A DNA stretch of 64,000 bases from Nostoc carneum NIES-2107 (GCA_002368155.1 AP018180.1:4263380-4327379), one strand, 5' to 3'; shown: positions 1 to 8,763, counted from the first letter of the stretch. Program-made: numbers and translations. Notes: generated by a model not told the origin, from the sequence alone.

Positions 1-1017
1 TTTGAACGTTACTTAAGCGGCAAATTGCCTGATGGTTGGGATAAAGTACTACCCACCTACACCCCCGAAGACAAAGGATTACCCACCCGGAAACATTCCG
101 AAACTTGCCTCAACAAACTCTCGGCAGTATTACCAGAGTTAATCGGTGGTTCCGCTGACTTAACCCACTCCAACTTAACCGAACTCAAAGGTAAGGGCGA
201 CTTCCAAAAAGGACAATACCAAAACCCCAACATCCACTATGGTGTACGGGAACATGGTATGGGTGCAATTGTCAATGGTATCGCGTTGCACGGTTCTGGC
301 TTAATTCCCTACGGCGCTACCTTCCTAATCTTCACAGACTACATGCGGGCACCCATCCGCTTATCTGCTTTGTCCCAAGCCGGTGGTATTTGGGTAATGA
401 CTCACGACTCCATTGGTCAAGGTGAAGACGGCCCCACCCACCAACCCATCGAAACCCTGGCTTCCCTGCGTGCTATTCCAAAGCTGACAGTGCTTCGCCC
501 CGCAGATGGTACAGAAACCTCTGGTGCTTACAAAGTAGCAATAGAGAGAGCAAAGGCAAATGCTCCTACTCTGTTAGCGTTAACCCGTCAAAATGTTCCT
601 AACTTAGCAGGTACCTCGATTGAAGGTGTAGCTAAGGGTGGATACATTGTGGTAGATAGCGACGGTACACCAGATATCATCCTGATTGGTACTGGTTCAG
701 AATTGAGCCTCGCTGTTACCGCCGCTGAAAAACTGACAGCCGAAGGTAAGAAAGTTCGCGTTGTTTCCTTACCCGCATGGGATTTGTTTGACGCACAAGA
801 TGCAGCTTACAAAGAATCCGTACTACCAAAAGCTGTTACCAAGCGTTTGTCTGTAGAAGCAGCTTCTAGCTTCGGCTGGCACAAGTATGTAGGTAGTGAA
901 GGTGCTACCGTTAGTATTGATACATTTGGTGCTTCCGCGCCTGGTAATGTTGTCCTAGAGAAGTTTGGCTTTAGTGTTGATAATGTATTAGCTAAAGCAA
1001 AAGAATTGTTGGGTTAA
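1..1017 (+). CDS. tkt: Transketolase, C-terminal part (5' truncated by window edge)
   Basis: The open frame runs in from base 1, so only the C-terminal half is present. Transketolase moves two-carbon ketol units between sugar phosphates in the Calvin cycle and pentose phosphate pathway, using thiamine diphosphate. The visible part holds the pyrimidine-binding domain (GGSADLTHSN near the start, then YGVREHGMGAI with the catalytic Glu, and HDSIGQGEDGPTHQP) followed by the C-terminal transketolase domain (VRVVSLPAWDLFD). The length from these motifs to the stop matches full-length enzymes, so the 3' end is intact. A strong terminator follows 34 bases after the stop. Confidence 0.97.
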   Translation, partial: FERYLSGKLPDGWDKVLPTYTPEDKGLPTRKHSETCLNKLSAVLPELIGGSADLTHSNLTELKGKGDFQKGQYQNPNIHYGVREHGMGAIVNGIALHGSGLIPYGATFLIFTDYMRAPIRLSALSQAGGIWVMTHDSIGQGEDGPTHQPIETLASLRAIPKLTVLRPADGTETSGAYKVAIERAKANAPTLLALTRQNVPNLAGTSIEGVAKGGYIVVDSDGTPDIILIGTGSELSLAVTAAEKLTAEGKKVRVVSLPAWDLFDAQDAAYKESVLPKAVTKRLSVEAASSFGWHKYVGSEGATVSIDTFGASAPGNVVLEKFGFSVDNVLAKAKELLG

Positions 1018-1051
1018 TCGCAACAGCAAATTCTTTGAATTCTCTTGTATG

Positions 1052-1075
1052 GTGGGCATCTTGCCCACTTTTTTT
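1052..1075 (+). terminator. Rho-independent terminator of transketolase gene
   Basis: A perfect 7-bp stem GTGGGCA/TGCCCAC with a three-base loop is followed directly by seven T residues. Confidence 0.92.
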
Positions 1076-1122
1076 ATAGATTCAAGCTAATAATCGTCAA
1101 TTAATCAAAAGATATATTTAAA

Positions 1123-1149
1123 AACCGAGTTTTTATGAAAAACTCGGTT
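1123..1149 (-). terminator. Hairpin terminator of the leftward gene at 1186-1518
   Basis: A 12-bp inverted repeat (AACCGAGTTTTT / AAAAACTCGGTT) lies 37 bases downstream of the minus-strand stop. On the minus strand the stem runs into a T-rich tail, so it suits the leftward gene. Confidence 0.7.
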
Positions 1150-1185
1150 GCTATATGTTTACTAATTGTTAATATTTCTGCTGCT

Positions 1186-1518
1186 CTATATTCCTACTAA
1201 TCTATCTAAAACAGCCGTAATACGAGAATCTTTTAGTCCTGTCGCTGACCGATAAAACAATTCCCATTCATCAAAAGTAATTCGTAAATAATATTTATAT
1301 TGCTCGGCCGATGCTCTGAGCTTTTTTTTGCCATCGGGATATGAATAAATTTTCAGATAACGTCCTCGTTTATTTGAAGAGCGTACTTTTACTTTCCATT
1401 TCCGGTTATGGCTGTCACATAGAATTGTTTCTCCCAAATCATCTTTACCACTATGGCCAAATAAATGATTGGCATCCTTGGCAATTTTCTTACCAAGCTT
1501 ATATAAATCAAATATCAT
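1186..1518 (-). CDS. Uncharacterised 110-aa protein
   Basis: No family recognised. The frame can be extended seven codons upstream to a GTG, but the ATG at 1518 is preceded by a strong ribosome binding site (AAGGAG, six bases away) and is chosen here. The product is small, soluble and very basic: 17 Lys/Arg in the stretch from DSHNRKWKVKV to LRASAEQYKYYL, which alternates like beta strands, followed by an acidic-aromatic segment (ITFDEWELFYRSAT). The basic surface would suit nucleic-acid binding, but that is inference only. It stands alone between transketolase and a PIN toxin pair, with its own terminator. Confidence 0.65.
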   Translation of the reverse strand: MIFDLYKLGKKIAKDANHLFGHSGKDDLGETILCDSHNRKWKVKVRSSNKRGRYLKIYSYPDGKKKLRASAEQYKYYLRITFDEWELFYRSATGLKDSRITAVLDRLVGI

Positions 1519-1695
1519 TCCTTTCTCCTTAAAATCCACGCTTTTTAAGTCTTAATAGCTTTTTTCAGCTTATTTGCTTATTTGCTAGGATGCTACCAAA
1601 TAAATACTTAATGGAAATAAAGATTTATTAAAGCCCAGATGTCTGTTTGTTTGATTAGCCAACCTACAACACAAACACCTTGCTAGAATAACTAT

Positions 1696-2016
1696 GTGAA
1701 ATGTAATAAGTTGGGAATAATTATGCAGGAAGTTTCTAGTTACCGTCAGGAACTTATCAATCGGATATCCCCAATAGTGGAGAAGTTATTTAAAGCTAAT
1801 AGCTTGTATTTAGTGAAATTAAAAAGACGGGACATGATTGAAATGTTGGTAGACCTGTTCAGCAAATTTTCTCCTGAAGAGATGCAAGCAATTAAAGATG
1901 ATGATTTAACAGATAGAATTGATAGTATTCTAGTTTTAGAAGCTGTTTCAGGAACATTAAACGATTTAACGCCTGAGCAAATAGCTCTTTTTGATGAAGC
2001 AGTAGAAGGAAAATAA
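1696..2016 (+). CDS. Probable antitoxin partner of PIN toxin
   Basis: A small acidic helical protein whose stop lies five bases before the start of a PIN-domain gene, the usual layout of a VapBC-type toxin-antitoxin pair. No AbrB, RHH or Phd/YefM motif is visible, so the antitoxin class is not recognised. Most of the chain reads as amphipathic helices (MLVDLFSKFSPEEMQAIKDDD; LNDLTPEQIALFDEAVEGK). The start is uncertain: GTG at 1696 gives 106 residues, while ATG at 1723, preceded by a GGGA element, gives 97. The role as antitoxin rests on position only. Confidence 0.6.
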   Translation: MKCNKLGIIMQEVSSYRQELINRISPIVEKLFKANSLYLVKLKRRDMIEMLVDLFSKFSPEEMQAIKDDDLTDRIDSILVLEAVSGTLNDLTPEQIALFDEAVEGK

Positions 2017-2021
2017 AAGAT

Positions 2022-2432
2022 GTGAATTATTTACTAGATACAAATATTGTTAGCTATATTCTCAAAAAAAATGCCACTATAGACTATAAATTCCGAGAGG
2101 CGCGTCGTCTTCAGAAAGAAATATTTATTAGTTGCATTACTTATTATGAAATCAAAAGAGGGCTATTAGCTATAAATGCTACAAGGCAAATGACAGATTT
2201 TGCTCTGTTCTGTAATAGATATCAAATTCTACTCTTGGATGATATTGCAATTCTCGATAAGGCTTGCGAAATCCATGCAGATTTAAAAAGAAAAGGTACT
2301 CCAATACAAGAACCAGATATTTTAATTGCCGCTACAGCGATCGCACGTGGATTAATTTTAGTTTCTAATGATTCTGATTTGCTGAGAGTTGAAGGGCTAA
2401 ACTTGGAAAATTGGCTATCAGCAGATATTTGA
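2022..2432 (+). CDS. PIN-domain ribonuclease, VapC-like toxin
   Basis: 136 residues with the PIN fold metal site: Asp6 in LLDTNIVSYIL, a Glu in ITYYEIKRGLL, Asp in EPDILIAATA and Asp in VSNDSDLL. VapC-type PIN proteins are Mg-dependent RNases that cut tRNA or rRNA when not held by their antitoxin. The start is GTG; the ATG overlapping it runs straight into TGA. The five-base gap to the upstream gene implies one transcript. The length is typical of free-standing VapC. The RNA target cannot be read from the sequence. Confidence 0.9.
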   Translation: MNYLLDTNIVSYILKKNATIDYKFREARRLQKEIFISCITYYEIKRGLLAINATRQMTDFALFCNRYQILLLDDIAILDKACEIHADLKRKGTPIQEPDILIAATAIARGLILVSNDSDLLRVEGLNLENWLSADI

Positions 2433-2880
2433 CTATATCAAGCTGGAAAATTTTAGGTTAATTCTAGTTTAAGTTTTAGTTATTTTGTACTATTTAATCT
2501 GCAAAAGCCAGTTCATCATGGCACACACCCAACAAAAATAAAATCCCCACATCAATGATGTGAGGAAAAGCTTGTGTGAGTCATTACATAAGTGTCCTAC
2601 CACTCCAGAGTTTAAAATTCACAGGCAGAACAAATATCTACCTAAAGCATTAATTCTCAAAATTTGTGGTATTACAATTTTGGTGAAATCAAGAGAATTG
2701 CCATAGCAATTTACAAACTGACAGCGATAATGTGATTACTAAAAGCGAATTCTAGTCTAAATTGAAGTATGTAAACTTGAAATGTAGCCTAAAGCAATGC
2801 CTTGCTATTCTGGCAATTTTTATAGGGTGGGAACTGGAAGATATTTCGTTGTTGACTAACAGCCACCCCATTACATAACC
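2433..2880. other. Non-coding gap between PIN toxin gene and leftward gene
   Basis: AT-rich, no credible ORF. The only structure seen is an inverted repeat at 2545-2565, listed separately. Confidence 0.6.
2545..2565 (-). terminator. Possible terminator for leftward transcript
   Basis: CCCCACATCA / TGATGTGAGG form a ten-base stem with one mismatch and a one-base centre. On the minus strand it is followed by ATTTTATTTTT. It lies over 300 bases beyond the stop of the gene at 2881-3660, so assignment is tentative. Confidence 0.45.
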
Positions 2881-3660
2881 TCAAACAAGATAAATAGTAT
2901 TCGGTACGATCGCAAAGAAAGCGTACTCATACCAAGCAGTCCAAATGAAGCTGCGAAGCCAACGTTGACGCTTTTCGGGGCTGATTTCGTATGCAAATTC
3001 ACCAGAAGAAGCATCAATAGATGAGAGGTGAGAGTTGCAACCGCAGCCATGTTGATAGGTAAAACCGTATTTAGCAGCAATGCTTTGTACTTTCATTTGG
3101 ATAGCAAACACTTTACCCGCGTGTAAAACAGCATCCCAAGCCCGTTTGTGTTCTATATCACGCTTGTCAAATCTTAAGGCGCGTTCTTCAAACACATGAT
3201 CTCGATAAATTGGCGCTAAATGGACATGATAAAAGCTAGCGGGTAACTCATAACCAAATTCTTCAAAAAGTTCGATGCCAATGCGCGCTACTTTTACCTC
3301 ATTGGCGTACTCTACACCCTTTGATTCGACATCGCGGAGAATTTCTGCAAAGTTGGGGTAGCTACTAACCAGGAAATCTTGACCGTAGAATTCTAGAGTT
3401 TCTCGCGCTAACTGCCCAAATAACTGAGAAAAAACGGGTTTGAAGTGAGCTAAATCTGGGCGATCGCTAAATAAGTCTACATCACCATGTTCCAATTTGT
3501 ATTGAAACAACTGCGCCATCTCAACATAGCATTGTGGATCGCACATTCCTACATCAGCCACTCCTCTGGCGATATTTTGCCACACAGCAGGTAGTTGAGA
3601 AACTGTCACCGCATTTTCACCAGCAATGACCGTCACGCTAGGAGCTTCCAGAAGCTGCAT
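2881..3660 (-). CDS. Uncharacterised protein divergent from mbnP-like gene
   Basis: 259 residues, ATG preceded by AAGGAG. No family recognised. It is soluble, without signal peptide or membrane segment. Notable residues are a Cys pair in GMCDPQCYVEMAQLF (about residues 39-45), a HxH in YHVHLAPIY, and a His/Cys cluster, YQHGCGCNSHLSS, about 45 residues from the C-terminus, which could bind a metal. It is transcribed away from the MbnP-like gene across a gap of about 200 bases holding a GACAG-A-CTGTC palindrome. The divergent layout and candidate metal-binding residues suggest a link with the neighbouring haem/copper genes, but this is inference. Confidence 0.7.
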   Translation of the reverse strand: MQLLEAPSVTVIAGENAVTVSQLPAVWQNIARGVADVGMCDPQCYVEMAQLFQYKLEHGDVDLFSDRPDLAHFKPVFSQLFGQLARETLEFYGQDFLVSSYPNFAEILRDVESKGVEYANEVKVARIGIELFEEFGYELPASFYHVHLAPIYRDHVFEERALRFDKRDIEHKRAWDAVLHAGKVFAIQMKVQSIAAKYGFTYQHGCGCNSHLSSIDASSGEFAYEISPEKRQRWLRSFIWTAWYEYAFFAIVPNTIYLV

Positions 3661-3744
3661 ATCTATTCTCCTTTCAGATATTAAGCTGCAATTTACACTA
3701 AGCGATCGCTTTTTTAGTGTTCTCGACAGAATTAAAAAATCTTT

Positions 3745-3755
3745 GACAGACTGTC
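3745..3755. promoter_or_regulatory. Candidate operator palindrome in divergent intergenic region
   Basis: GACAG-A-CTGTC is a perfect palindrome between two divergent genes, and a further GACAG half-site lies at 3725-3729. A repressor site shared by both promoters is plausible. No regulator gene is adjacent. Confidence 0.3.
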
Positions 3756-3858
3756 TTTTTATACGAGATGCAACTTTACTTCATCGTCCAAGTATCAAAC
3801 TGTGCGCTTATATACCATCAGGGAAATTTGCAGTGCAGGTCATAAGCTATTTGCTAAT

Positions 3859-4887
3859 ATGACAACCCGTCATTTGACAGCAACTCGACTGTTATCGAGA
3901 ATTGTTACACACCTCGATTTAAGCACTGGTAAAGAAATGCTGTTGTTTGTCAAATCAGCCGCGATTGGCGTAGCCAAAAGCCTTCAGTGGATCGCAATAA
4001 TAGCAATTCCCCTCACTGCTGTGTTGGGGAATGATGGTGTAGCTTTAACCGCCAATGCTCAAACCCAAGAAGTCAGCATTAAATTTAATACCAAAGTCGG
4101 CAAGCTTGCTTTTGAGTGTGGTAAAAGCTACGTTGGTTTAGGCAAACCAGCAATAAAAGTCACTTTTTCTGACTTTAGGTTTTATGTATCTGATGTTGCA
4201 TTAGTTGATAGTAACGGCAAAACTGTACCCGTAACTTTAACCCAAGATAATAAATGGCAATATCAAAATGTAGCCTTGTTAGATTTTGAAAATAAATCTG
4301 GTGCTTGTGCAAATGGCACAGTAGAGACAAACAATCAAGTTATTGGCACAGTACCCAAAGGCAATTACCAAGGACTGCAATTTACTCTGGGTGTACCCTT
4401 CAATCTCAATCATGGTGATGTTGTGACAGCCCCATCACCATTAAATTTGACTTCACTTTGGTGGAATTGGCTATCGGGGTATAAATTTCTTCGCCTAGAT
4501 TTGGCGAGTCAAAGTTTAGGCGCAAGTGCAAAGGATAATCAACATAGTCATCACGGACAAGGTTTCCCCATCCACTTGGGTAGTACTGGTTGTCAAGCTG
4601 CTGAAGGTAGCCAAAAACCAGCAAGTTGTAGCAATCCCAATAGAGTCAAGTTATTTTTTACGAAGTTTGATCTGACAAAGAATGTAATTATTGCCGACGT
4701 TGCAGCATTAGTAGCAAATACGAATTTAGCAGCTAATCAGCCCAATAGCCCACCAGGTTGTATGTCATCCCCTGATGATGGCGATTGCGCTGGGATTATG
4801 GCTAATATTGGTATCCCATTTGCTAATAAACCTACTGCTGGTCAAGCATTTTTTAGGGTTGAATCACAGTCCAGTAGGATGCGTTAG
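3859..4887 (+). CDS. mbnP: MbnP-like metallo-mystery pair protein (kynurenine/copper family)
   Basis: Resembles the MbnP family (metallo-mystery pair four-Cys protein): after a signal sequence (hydrophobic WIAIIAIPLTAVLG, cleavage near TANAQ) comes a beta-rich domain with VSIKFNTKVG, FSDFRFYVSDVALVD, the family stretch LTSLWWNWLSGYKFLRLD, then Cys-rich segments (GSTGCQAAEG, KPASCSNPNRV, PPGCMSSPDDGDC). Members bind copper after a partner MbnH oxidises a Trp to kynurenine; the Trp-rich WWNW stretch is the likely substrate here. The start is unclear: GTG 3802, ATG 3859 or ATG 3937, the last giving the neatest signal peptide. The partner MbnH lies beyond cydAB. The stop codon falls inside a dispersed palindrome. 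Confidence 0.85.
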   Translation: MTTRHLTATRLLSRIVTHLDLSTGKEMLLFVKSAAIGVAKSLQWIAIIAIPLTAVLGNDGVALTANAQTQEVSIKFNTKVGKLAFECGKSYVGLGKPAIKVTFSDFRFYVSDVALVDSNGKTVPVTLTQDNKWQYQNVALLDFENKSGACANGTVETNNQVIGTVPKGNYQGLQFTLGVPFNLNHGDVVTAPSPLNLTSLWWNWLSGYKFLRLDLASQSLGASAKDNQHSHHGQGFPIHLGSTGCQAAEGSQKPASCSNPNRVKLFFTKFDLTKNVIIADVAALVANTNLAANQPNSPPGCMSSPDDGDCAGIMANIGIPFANKPTAGQAFFRVESQSSRMR

Positions 4888-4904
4888 CGATAGCGTAACG
4901 CATC
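4874..4904. repeat. Dispersed palindrome GATGCGTTA..TAACGCATC
   Basis: Nine-base arms GATGCGTTA/TAACGCATC around GCGATAGCG. Related copies are at 31652-31682 and 42057-42121. The mbnP stop codon (TAG at 4885-4887) lies within it. Confidence 0.85.
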
Positions 4905-5107
4905 GCATCATTGGCAAGCATAAACGTTGCTTTTAATGAATTTTAGGCATTGCTGAATCAGAGGATGAATTTTGATGTATTGAACTTTTCAACTCCTTAT
5001 TCTCTCTGCGTCTTTGCGCCTCTGCGTGAGGTAAATCATCCCGCAATTATGCAACGCCGAATTTTAAATTGGTATAAATATTGTGGCTAGCTAATGGAGA
5101 AAATTTA

Positions 5108-6553
5108 GTGGAATTTTTATCCGATTCCGTAGTGCTATCACGGATGCAGTTCGCGCTGACTGCTATCTTTCATATGCTTTGGCCTGTCCTGACTACAGGG
5201 ATGGGCATTTATTTAGTGATTGTAGAGGGATTATGGCTTAAAACTCGTAATCCAGATTACTATCTCCATGCCCGGTTTTGGTCTAAGTTCTACGTCCTCA
5301 ATTTTGGTATTGGTGTCGCCACTGGTATTCCAATGGAATTTCAGTTTGGGACAAACTGGGCCCCCTTCTCGGAAGCAGTAGGCAATTTTTTTGGTAGTGT
5401 AATTGGGTTTGAAGCTTCTTGGGCCTTTATGCTAGAAGCTGCTTTTTTGGGAATTATGTTATTTGGTTGGGAACGGGTAAATCCAACCATTCACTATCTC
5501 TCAACAATTTTGGTGGCTTTTGGTGCTAATCTTTCAACTTTGTGGATTTTGACAGCCAATTCTTGGATGCAAACACCCGCAGGTGGAGAAATTATCAATG
5601 GCAAGTTTATCGTTCACGATTATTTTCAGGCAATTTTAAATCCTTTTATGGTCAATAGTGTGCTGCATATGTTTTTTGCCACACTAGAGACATCTTTGTT
5701 TGTGATTGGTGGTATTAGTGCTTGGTACATTGTCAAGCAACGCCATACAGCTTTCTTTAGTAAGTCTTTGAAGATTGCTTTAGCAGCTGCGATCGCAGTT
5801 GCACCATTACAAATATATATTGGGCATTTAAGTGGCGAGCAAGTTTATCACTATCAACCCACAAAACTAGCAGCGATGGAAGCCCAGTGGGAAAGCACAC
5901 CCGCCGGACAACCTGCTGATTGGAGTTTACTTGCTATACCCAATACCAAAGCTGAGAAAAATGATTGGGAAATTACTATTCCTAACGCTTTGGGATACAT
6001 TTTGGAATTTAAACAGAATCTTTCTCAGCCAGTACGCGGTTTAAAAGAATGGAAACCAGAGGATCGTCCGCGCATGGTAGGTTTAATTTATTACGCCTTT
6101 CGGGTGATGATTGCGATCGGTTTTTTCTTTGCTGGCTTAATGCTACTGAGTACTCTGCAATGGTTGCGAGGTAAACTTTCCGCCGAAAATATCACACAGC
6201 AGCGTTGGTTGATGTGGGCTTGGGTATGTGCTGCGCCTCTAGGATACATTGCTGTAGAATCTGGTTGGATTGTGCGTTGTGTGGGCAGACAACCTTGGAT
6301 ACTTTACGGACAAATTCGCACCGTTGATGCAGCTTCTCGGTTACCAGCTAGTAATGTGTTAGTTTCACTGACTAGCTTTGCATTAGTTTATACCCTGTTA
6401 TTTATGACAGCGATGTACTTTGGTAGCCGGATTATTCGCACAGGGCCAAATCTAGAACTACCAATTCCCGGGGTAGAAATTACCAAACCCGCAATAGATA
6501 CTACTCCTGGGGAGTTTGTACCCGATGAGCGTCCTGTAGAAGCACAACAATAG
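5108..6553 (+). CDS. cydA: Cytochrome bd quinol oxidase subunit I
   Basis: Membrane subunit that binds haems b558, b595 and d and oxidises quinol to reduce oxygen without pumping protons. Visible: the axial His22 in ALTAIFHMLWP, GFEASWAFMLEAAFLG with the conserved Glu residues, VLHMFFATLETS with the b558 His, the Met in RPRMVGLIYYAFRVM, and the hallmark GRQPW in VGRQPWILYGQ. At least eight hydrophobic segments are present. A TTG at 5081 in the same frame would add nine residues, but GTG 5108 has GGAG eight bases upstream and begins MEFLSDSV like other CydA, so it is chosen (481 aa). cydB follows after eight bases. Confidence 0.96.
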   Translation: MEFLSDSVVLSRMQFALTAIFHMLWPVLTTGMGIYLVIVEGLWLKTRNPDYYLHARFWSKFYVLNFGIGVATGIPMEFQFGTNWAPFSEAVGNFFGSVIGFEASWAFMLEAAFLGIMLFGWERVNPTIHYLSTILVAFGANLSTLWILTANSWMQTPAGGEIINGKFIVHDYFQAILNPFMVNSVLHMFFATLETSLFVIGGISAWYIVKQRHTAFFSKSLKIALAAAIAVAPLQIYIGHLSGEQVYHYQPTKLAAMEAQWESTPAGQPADWSLLAIPNTKAEKNDWEITIPNALGYILEFKQNLSQPVRGLKEWKPEDRPRMVGLIYYAFRVMIAIGFFFAGLMLLSTLQWLRGKLSAENITQQRWLMWAWVCAAPLGYIAVESGWIVRCVGRQPWILYGQIRTVDAASRLPASNVLVSLTSFALVYTLLFMTAMYFGSRIIRTGPNLELPIPGVEITKPAIDTTPGEFVPDERPVEAQQ

Positions 6554-6561
6554 GAGATGAT

Positions 6562-7575
6562 ATGGAGACGCTCGAGTATTTTCTGCCGCAAGTCTGGTTT
6601 GTAATTCTAGCTCTATTTCTTTTCCTCTATGTCATGTTAGATGGATTTGATTTAGGGGTAGGTATTTTGTCTCTTACCTCCTCCGATGAAGAACGTCGGG
6701 GAATTTTGATGACTAGCTTAAGCAACATTTGGGATGCTAACGAAACTTGGCTAGTCCTCATGGGAGGAGGTTTATTTGGGGCTTTTCCTTTAGCTTACGG
6801 CACAATTTTAAATGCCTTGTATATCCCGATTTTCGTCATGGTGTTTGGGTTTATTTTTCGGGGTGTCGCCTTTGAGTTTCGGGAACTAGCCAGGCGCAAA
6901 TTTTTTTGGAATTTCGCTTTTGGTGCAGGGAGTTTTACGGCTGCACTCGGTCAAGGTTTCGCTTTGGGTGCAGTACTCAAAGGTATTAAGGTGGATGAGA
7001 CGGGACACTTTATCGGTAGCACCTGGGACTGGTTCAGTTTACCTTCAGTATTGGTGGCATTAACCTTAATTCAAGCATACGTGTTGATTGGTTCTACTTA
7101 TCTGGTGTGGAAAACCTCGGGGGAATTGCAAGCAACGCATTATAAAACAGCCAAAATAGCAGCTTGGACAACCCTCATAGGTGCGGTTCTAATTACAATT
7201 ACCACACCAATCATTTATGAAAGTGCCAGAACCCGGTTATTTCAGCAACCCCTAGTTTATATCTTTGCGCTCATTCCCATACTGGGAGTACTGTTGATTT
7301 GGCAACTTTTGCAGAGTCTCAACCGCCAGGAAGAACGAGCGCCTTTTGTCTGGACTATTCTGCTGTTTATCCTGTCATTTATCGGCTTAGGCTTGATTGT
7401 CTTTCCTTATATCATCCCACCACAAATTAGGATTTATGAGGCAGCTGCCGATCCCAGTTCGTTGGTGATCATGATTATTTTTATCGGCTTTCTCATTCCT
7501 GTAATGCTGTTTTATAACCTTTACCAGTACATTGTGTTTCGAGGTAAGGTGACTGGCGGTCATTACAGTGAATAA
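6562..7575 (+). CDS. cydB: Cytochrome bd quinol oxidase subunit II
   Basis: 337-residue integral membrane partner of CydA. Family signs are the N-terminal MLDGFDLGVGIL, then WDANETWLVLMGGGLFGAFP, FRGVAFEFRELARRKFFWNFAFGAGSF, and repeated hydrophobic helices to the C-terminus. AGGAG precedes the ATG by a few bases and overlaps the cydA stop region, so translation is probably coupled. The two subunits together form the working oxidase in cytoplasmic or thylakoid membrane. mbnH starts nine bases downstream with no terminator between. Confidence 0.96.
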   Translation: METLEYFLPQVWFVILALFLFLYVMLDGFDLGVGILSLTSSDEERRGILMTSLSNIWDANETWLVLMGGGLFGAFPLAYGTILNALYIPIFVMVFGFIFRGVAFEFRELARRKFFWNFAFGAGSFTAALGQGFALGAVLKGIKVDETGHFIGSTWDWFSLPSVLVALTLIQAYVLIGSTYLVWKTSGELQATHYKTAKIAAWTTLIGAVLITITTPIIYESARTRLFQQPLVYIFALIPILGVLLIWQLLQSLNRQEERAPFVWTILLFILSFIGLGLIVFPYIIPPQIRIYEAAADPSSLVIMIIFIGFLIPVMLFYNLYQYIVFRGKVTGGHYSE

Positions 7576-7584
7576 TCTATTGCC

Positions 7585-8763
7585 ATGAAATTATCTCGCT
7601 GGTTTACCCTTGCTACCATTTTTTTATTATCCATTTGCCTGTCAGTGGGACTGGGTAAAGCTTTTTCTGCTTCCTCAACTTCCGATTATGACTGGAATCT
7701 CCCCACTTGGATGCCTAAGCCAATTGTGCCAGCAGATAACCCAATGAGTTCTGCAAAGGTGAAATTGGGAAGACACCTGTTCTATGAGCAGCGCTTATCA
7801 ATTACAGGCAAATTCTCTTGTGCATCTTGTCATATCCAGTCACTAGCCTTTACAGATGGTAAACCAATAGCTGTGGGAGCCACTGGCGAACAACACCCGC
7901 GCAATTCTATGAGTTTGGCTAATATTGCCTACAATCCGGTGTTGACTTGGGCTAATCCTTTGATCACAAAGTTAGAAAATCAGGCTCTTGTGCCCATGTT
8001 TGGCGAACATCCAATAGAAATGGGTATGGTAGGAAGGGAAACACAAATATTGGCTATGCTAGAAAGCGATCGCCAATATCGGCAAATGTTTACCGCAGCT
8101 TTTGGTAATGGAAAGGATGCAATTAGCCTCAGCAATCTCACTAAAGCTTTAGCTAGTTTTGAACGCACTTTCATTTCTGTTAACTCTCCCTATGATCGCT
8201 ATCGTTTTGGTGGTGATGCTCAGGCTATTTCTGACGCTGCTAAACGAGGCGAGAAATTATTTCATAGTGAAAGCTTGGAATGTTTTCATTGTCATGGTGG
8301 TATTAACTTCAGCGATTCCGTGATTCATGAACGCCTAGCTTTTGTAGAAATCGCCTTTCATAACACTGGACTTTACAACATTGATAGTAAAGGAGCTTAT
8401 CCACCTGATAATACAGGCGTTTATGCAATTACCGCCAAACCATCTGATATGGGTAGGTTTAAAGCTCCGACTCTCAGGAATATTGCTTTAACTGCTCCCT
8501 ATATGCATGATGGCAGTATCGCTACCCTGGAGGAAGTTATCGCCCATTACCAAGCAGGTGGTAGAACAATTCATACAGGAAAGTTTGCTGGAGATGGCAG
8601 TAAAAATCCGCTCAAAAGTGAGTTTATCTCCGGTTTTAAATTATCTGAGAGCGAAAAACAAGATTTACTGGCATTCTTGCACAGCCTGACTGATGAAACT
8701 TTTACTCACAACCCCAAACTGAGTAATCCTCACGGGGAAAATTCCAGCAGATCTGCCTTTTGA
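7585..8763 (+). CDS. mbnH: MbnH-like di-haem cytochrome c peroxidase family enzyme
   Basis: 392 residues with a signal peptide (MKLSRWFTLATIFLLSICLSVGLG) and two c-type haem sites: CASCH at 79-83 and CFHCH near residue 235. FKAPTLRNIALTAPYMHDGSIATLEEVI is the conserved C-terminal MauG/CcpA segment. This is the periplasmic bacterial di-haem peroxidase / MauG superfamily; pairing with the MbnP-like protein upstream points to the MbnH branch, whose high-valent iron oxidises a Trp of MbnP to kynurenine. An ordinary cytochrome c peroxidase is the alternative. It is the last gene of cydA-cydB-mbnH, with an intrinsic terminator about 90 bases after the stop. Confidence 0.88.
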   Translation: MKLSRWFTLATIFLLSICLSVGLGKAFSASSTSDYDWNLPTWMPKPIVPADNPMSSAKVKLGRHLFYEQRLSITGKFSCASCHIQSLAFTDGKPIAVGATGEQHPRNSMSLANIAYNPVLTWANPLITKLENQALVPMFGEHPIEMGMVGRETQILAMLESDRQYRQMFTAAFGNGKDAISLSNLTKALASFERTFISVNSPYDRYRFGGDAQAISDAAKRGEKLFHSESLECFHCHGGINFSDSVIHERLAFVEIAFHNTGLYNIDSKGAYPPDNTGVYAITAKPSDMGRFKAPTLRNIALTAPYMHDGSIATLEEVIAHYQAGGRTIHTGKFAGDGSKNPLKSEFISGFKLSESEKQDLLAFLHSLTDETFTHNPKLSNPHGENSSRSAF

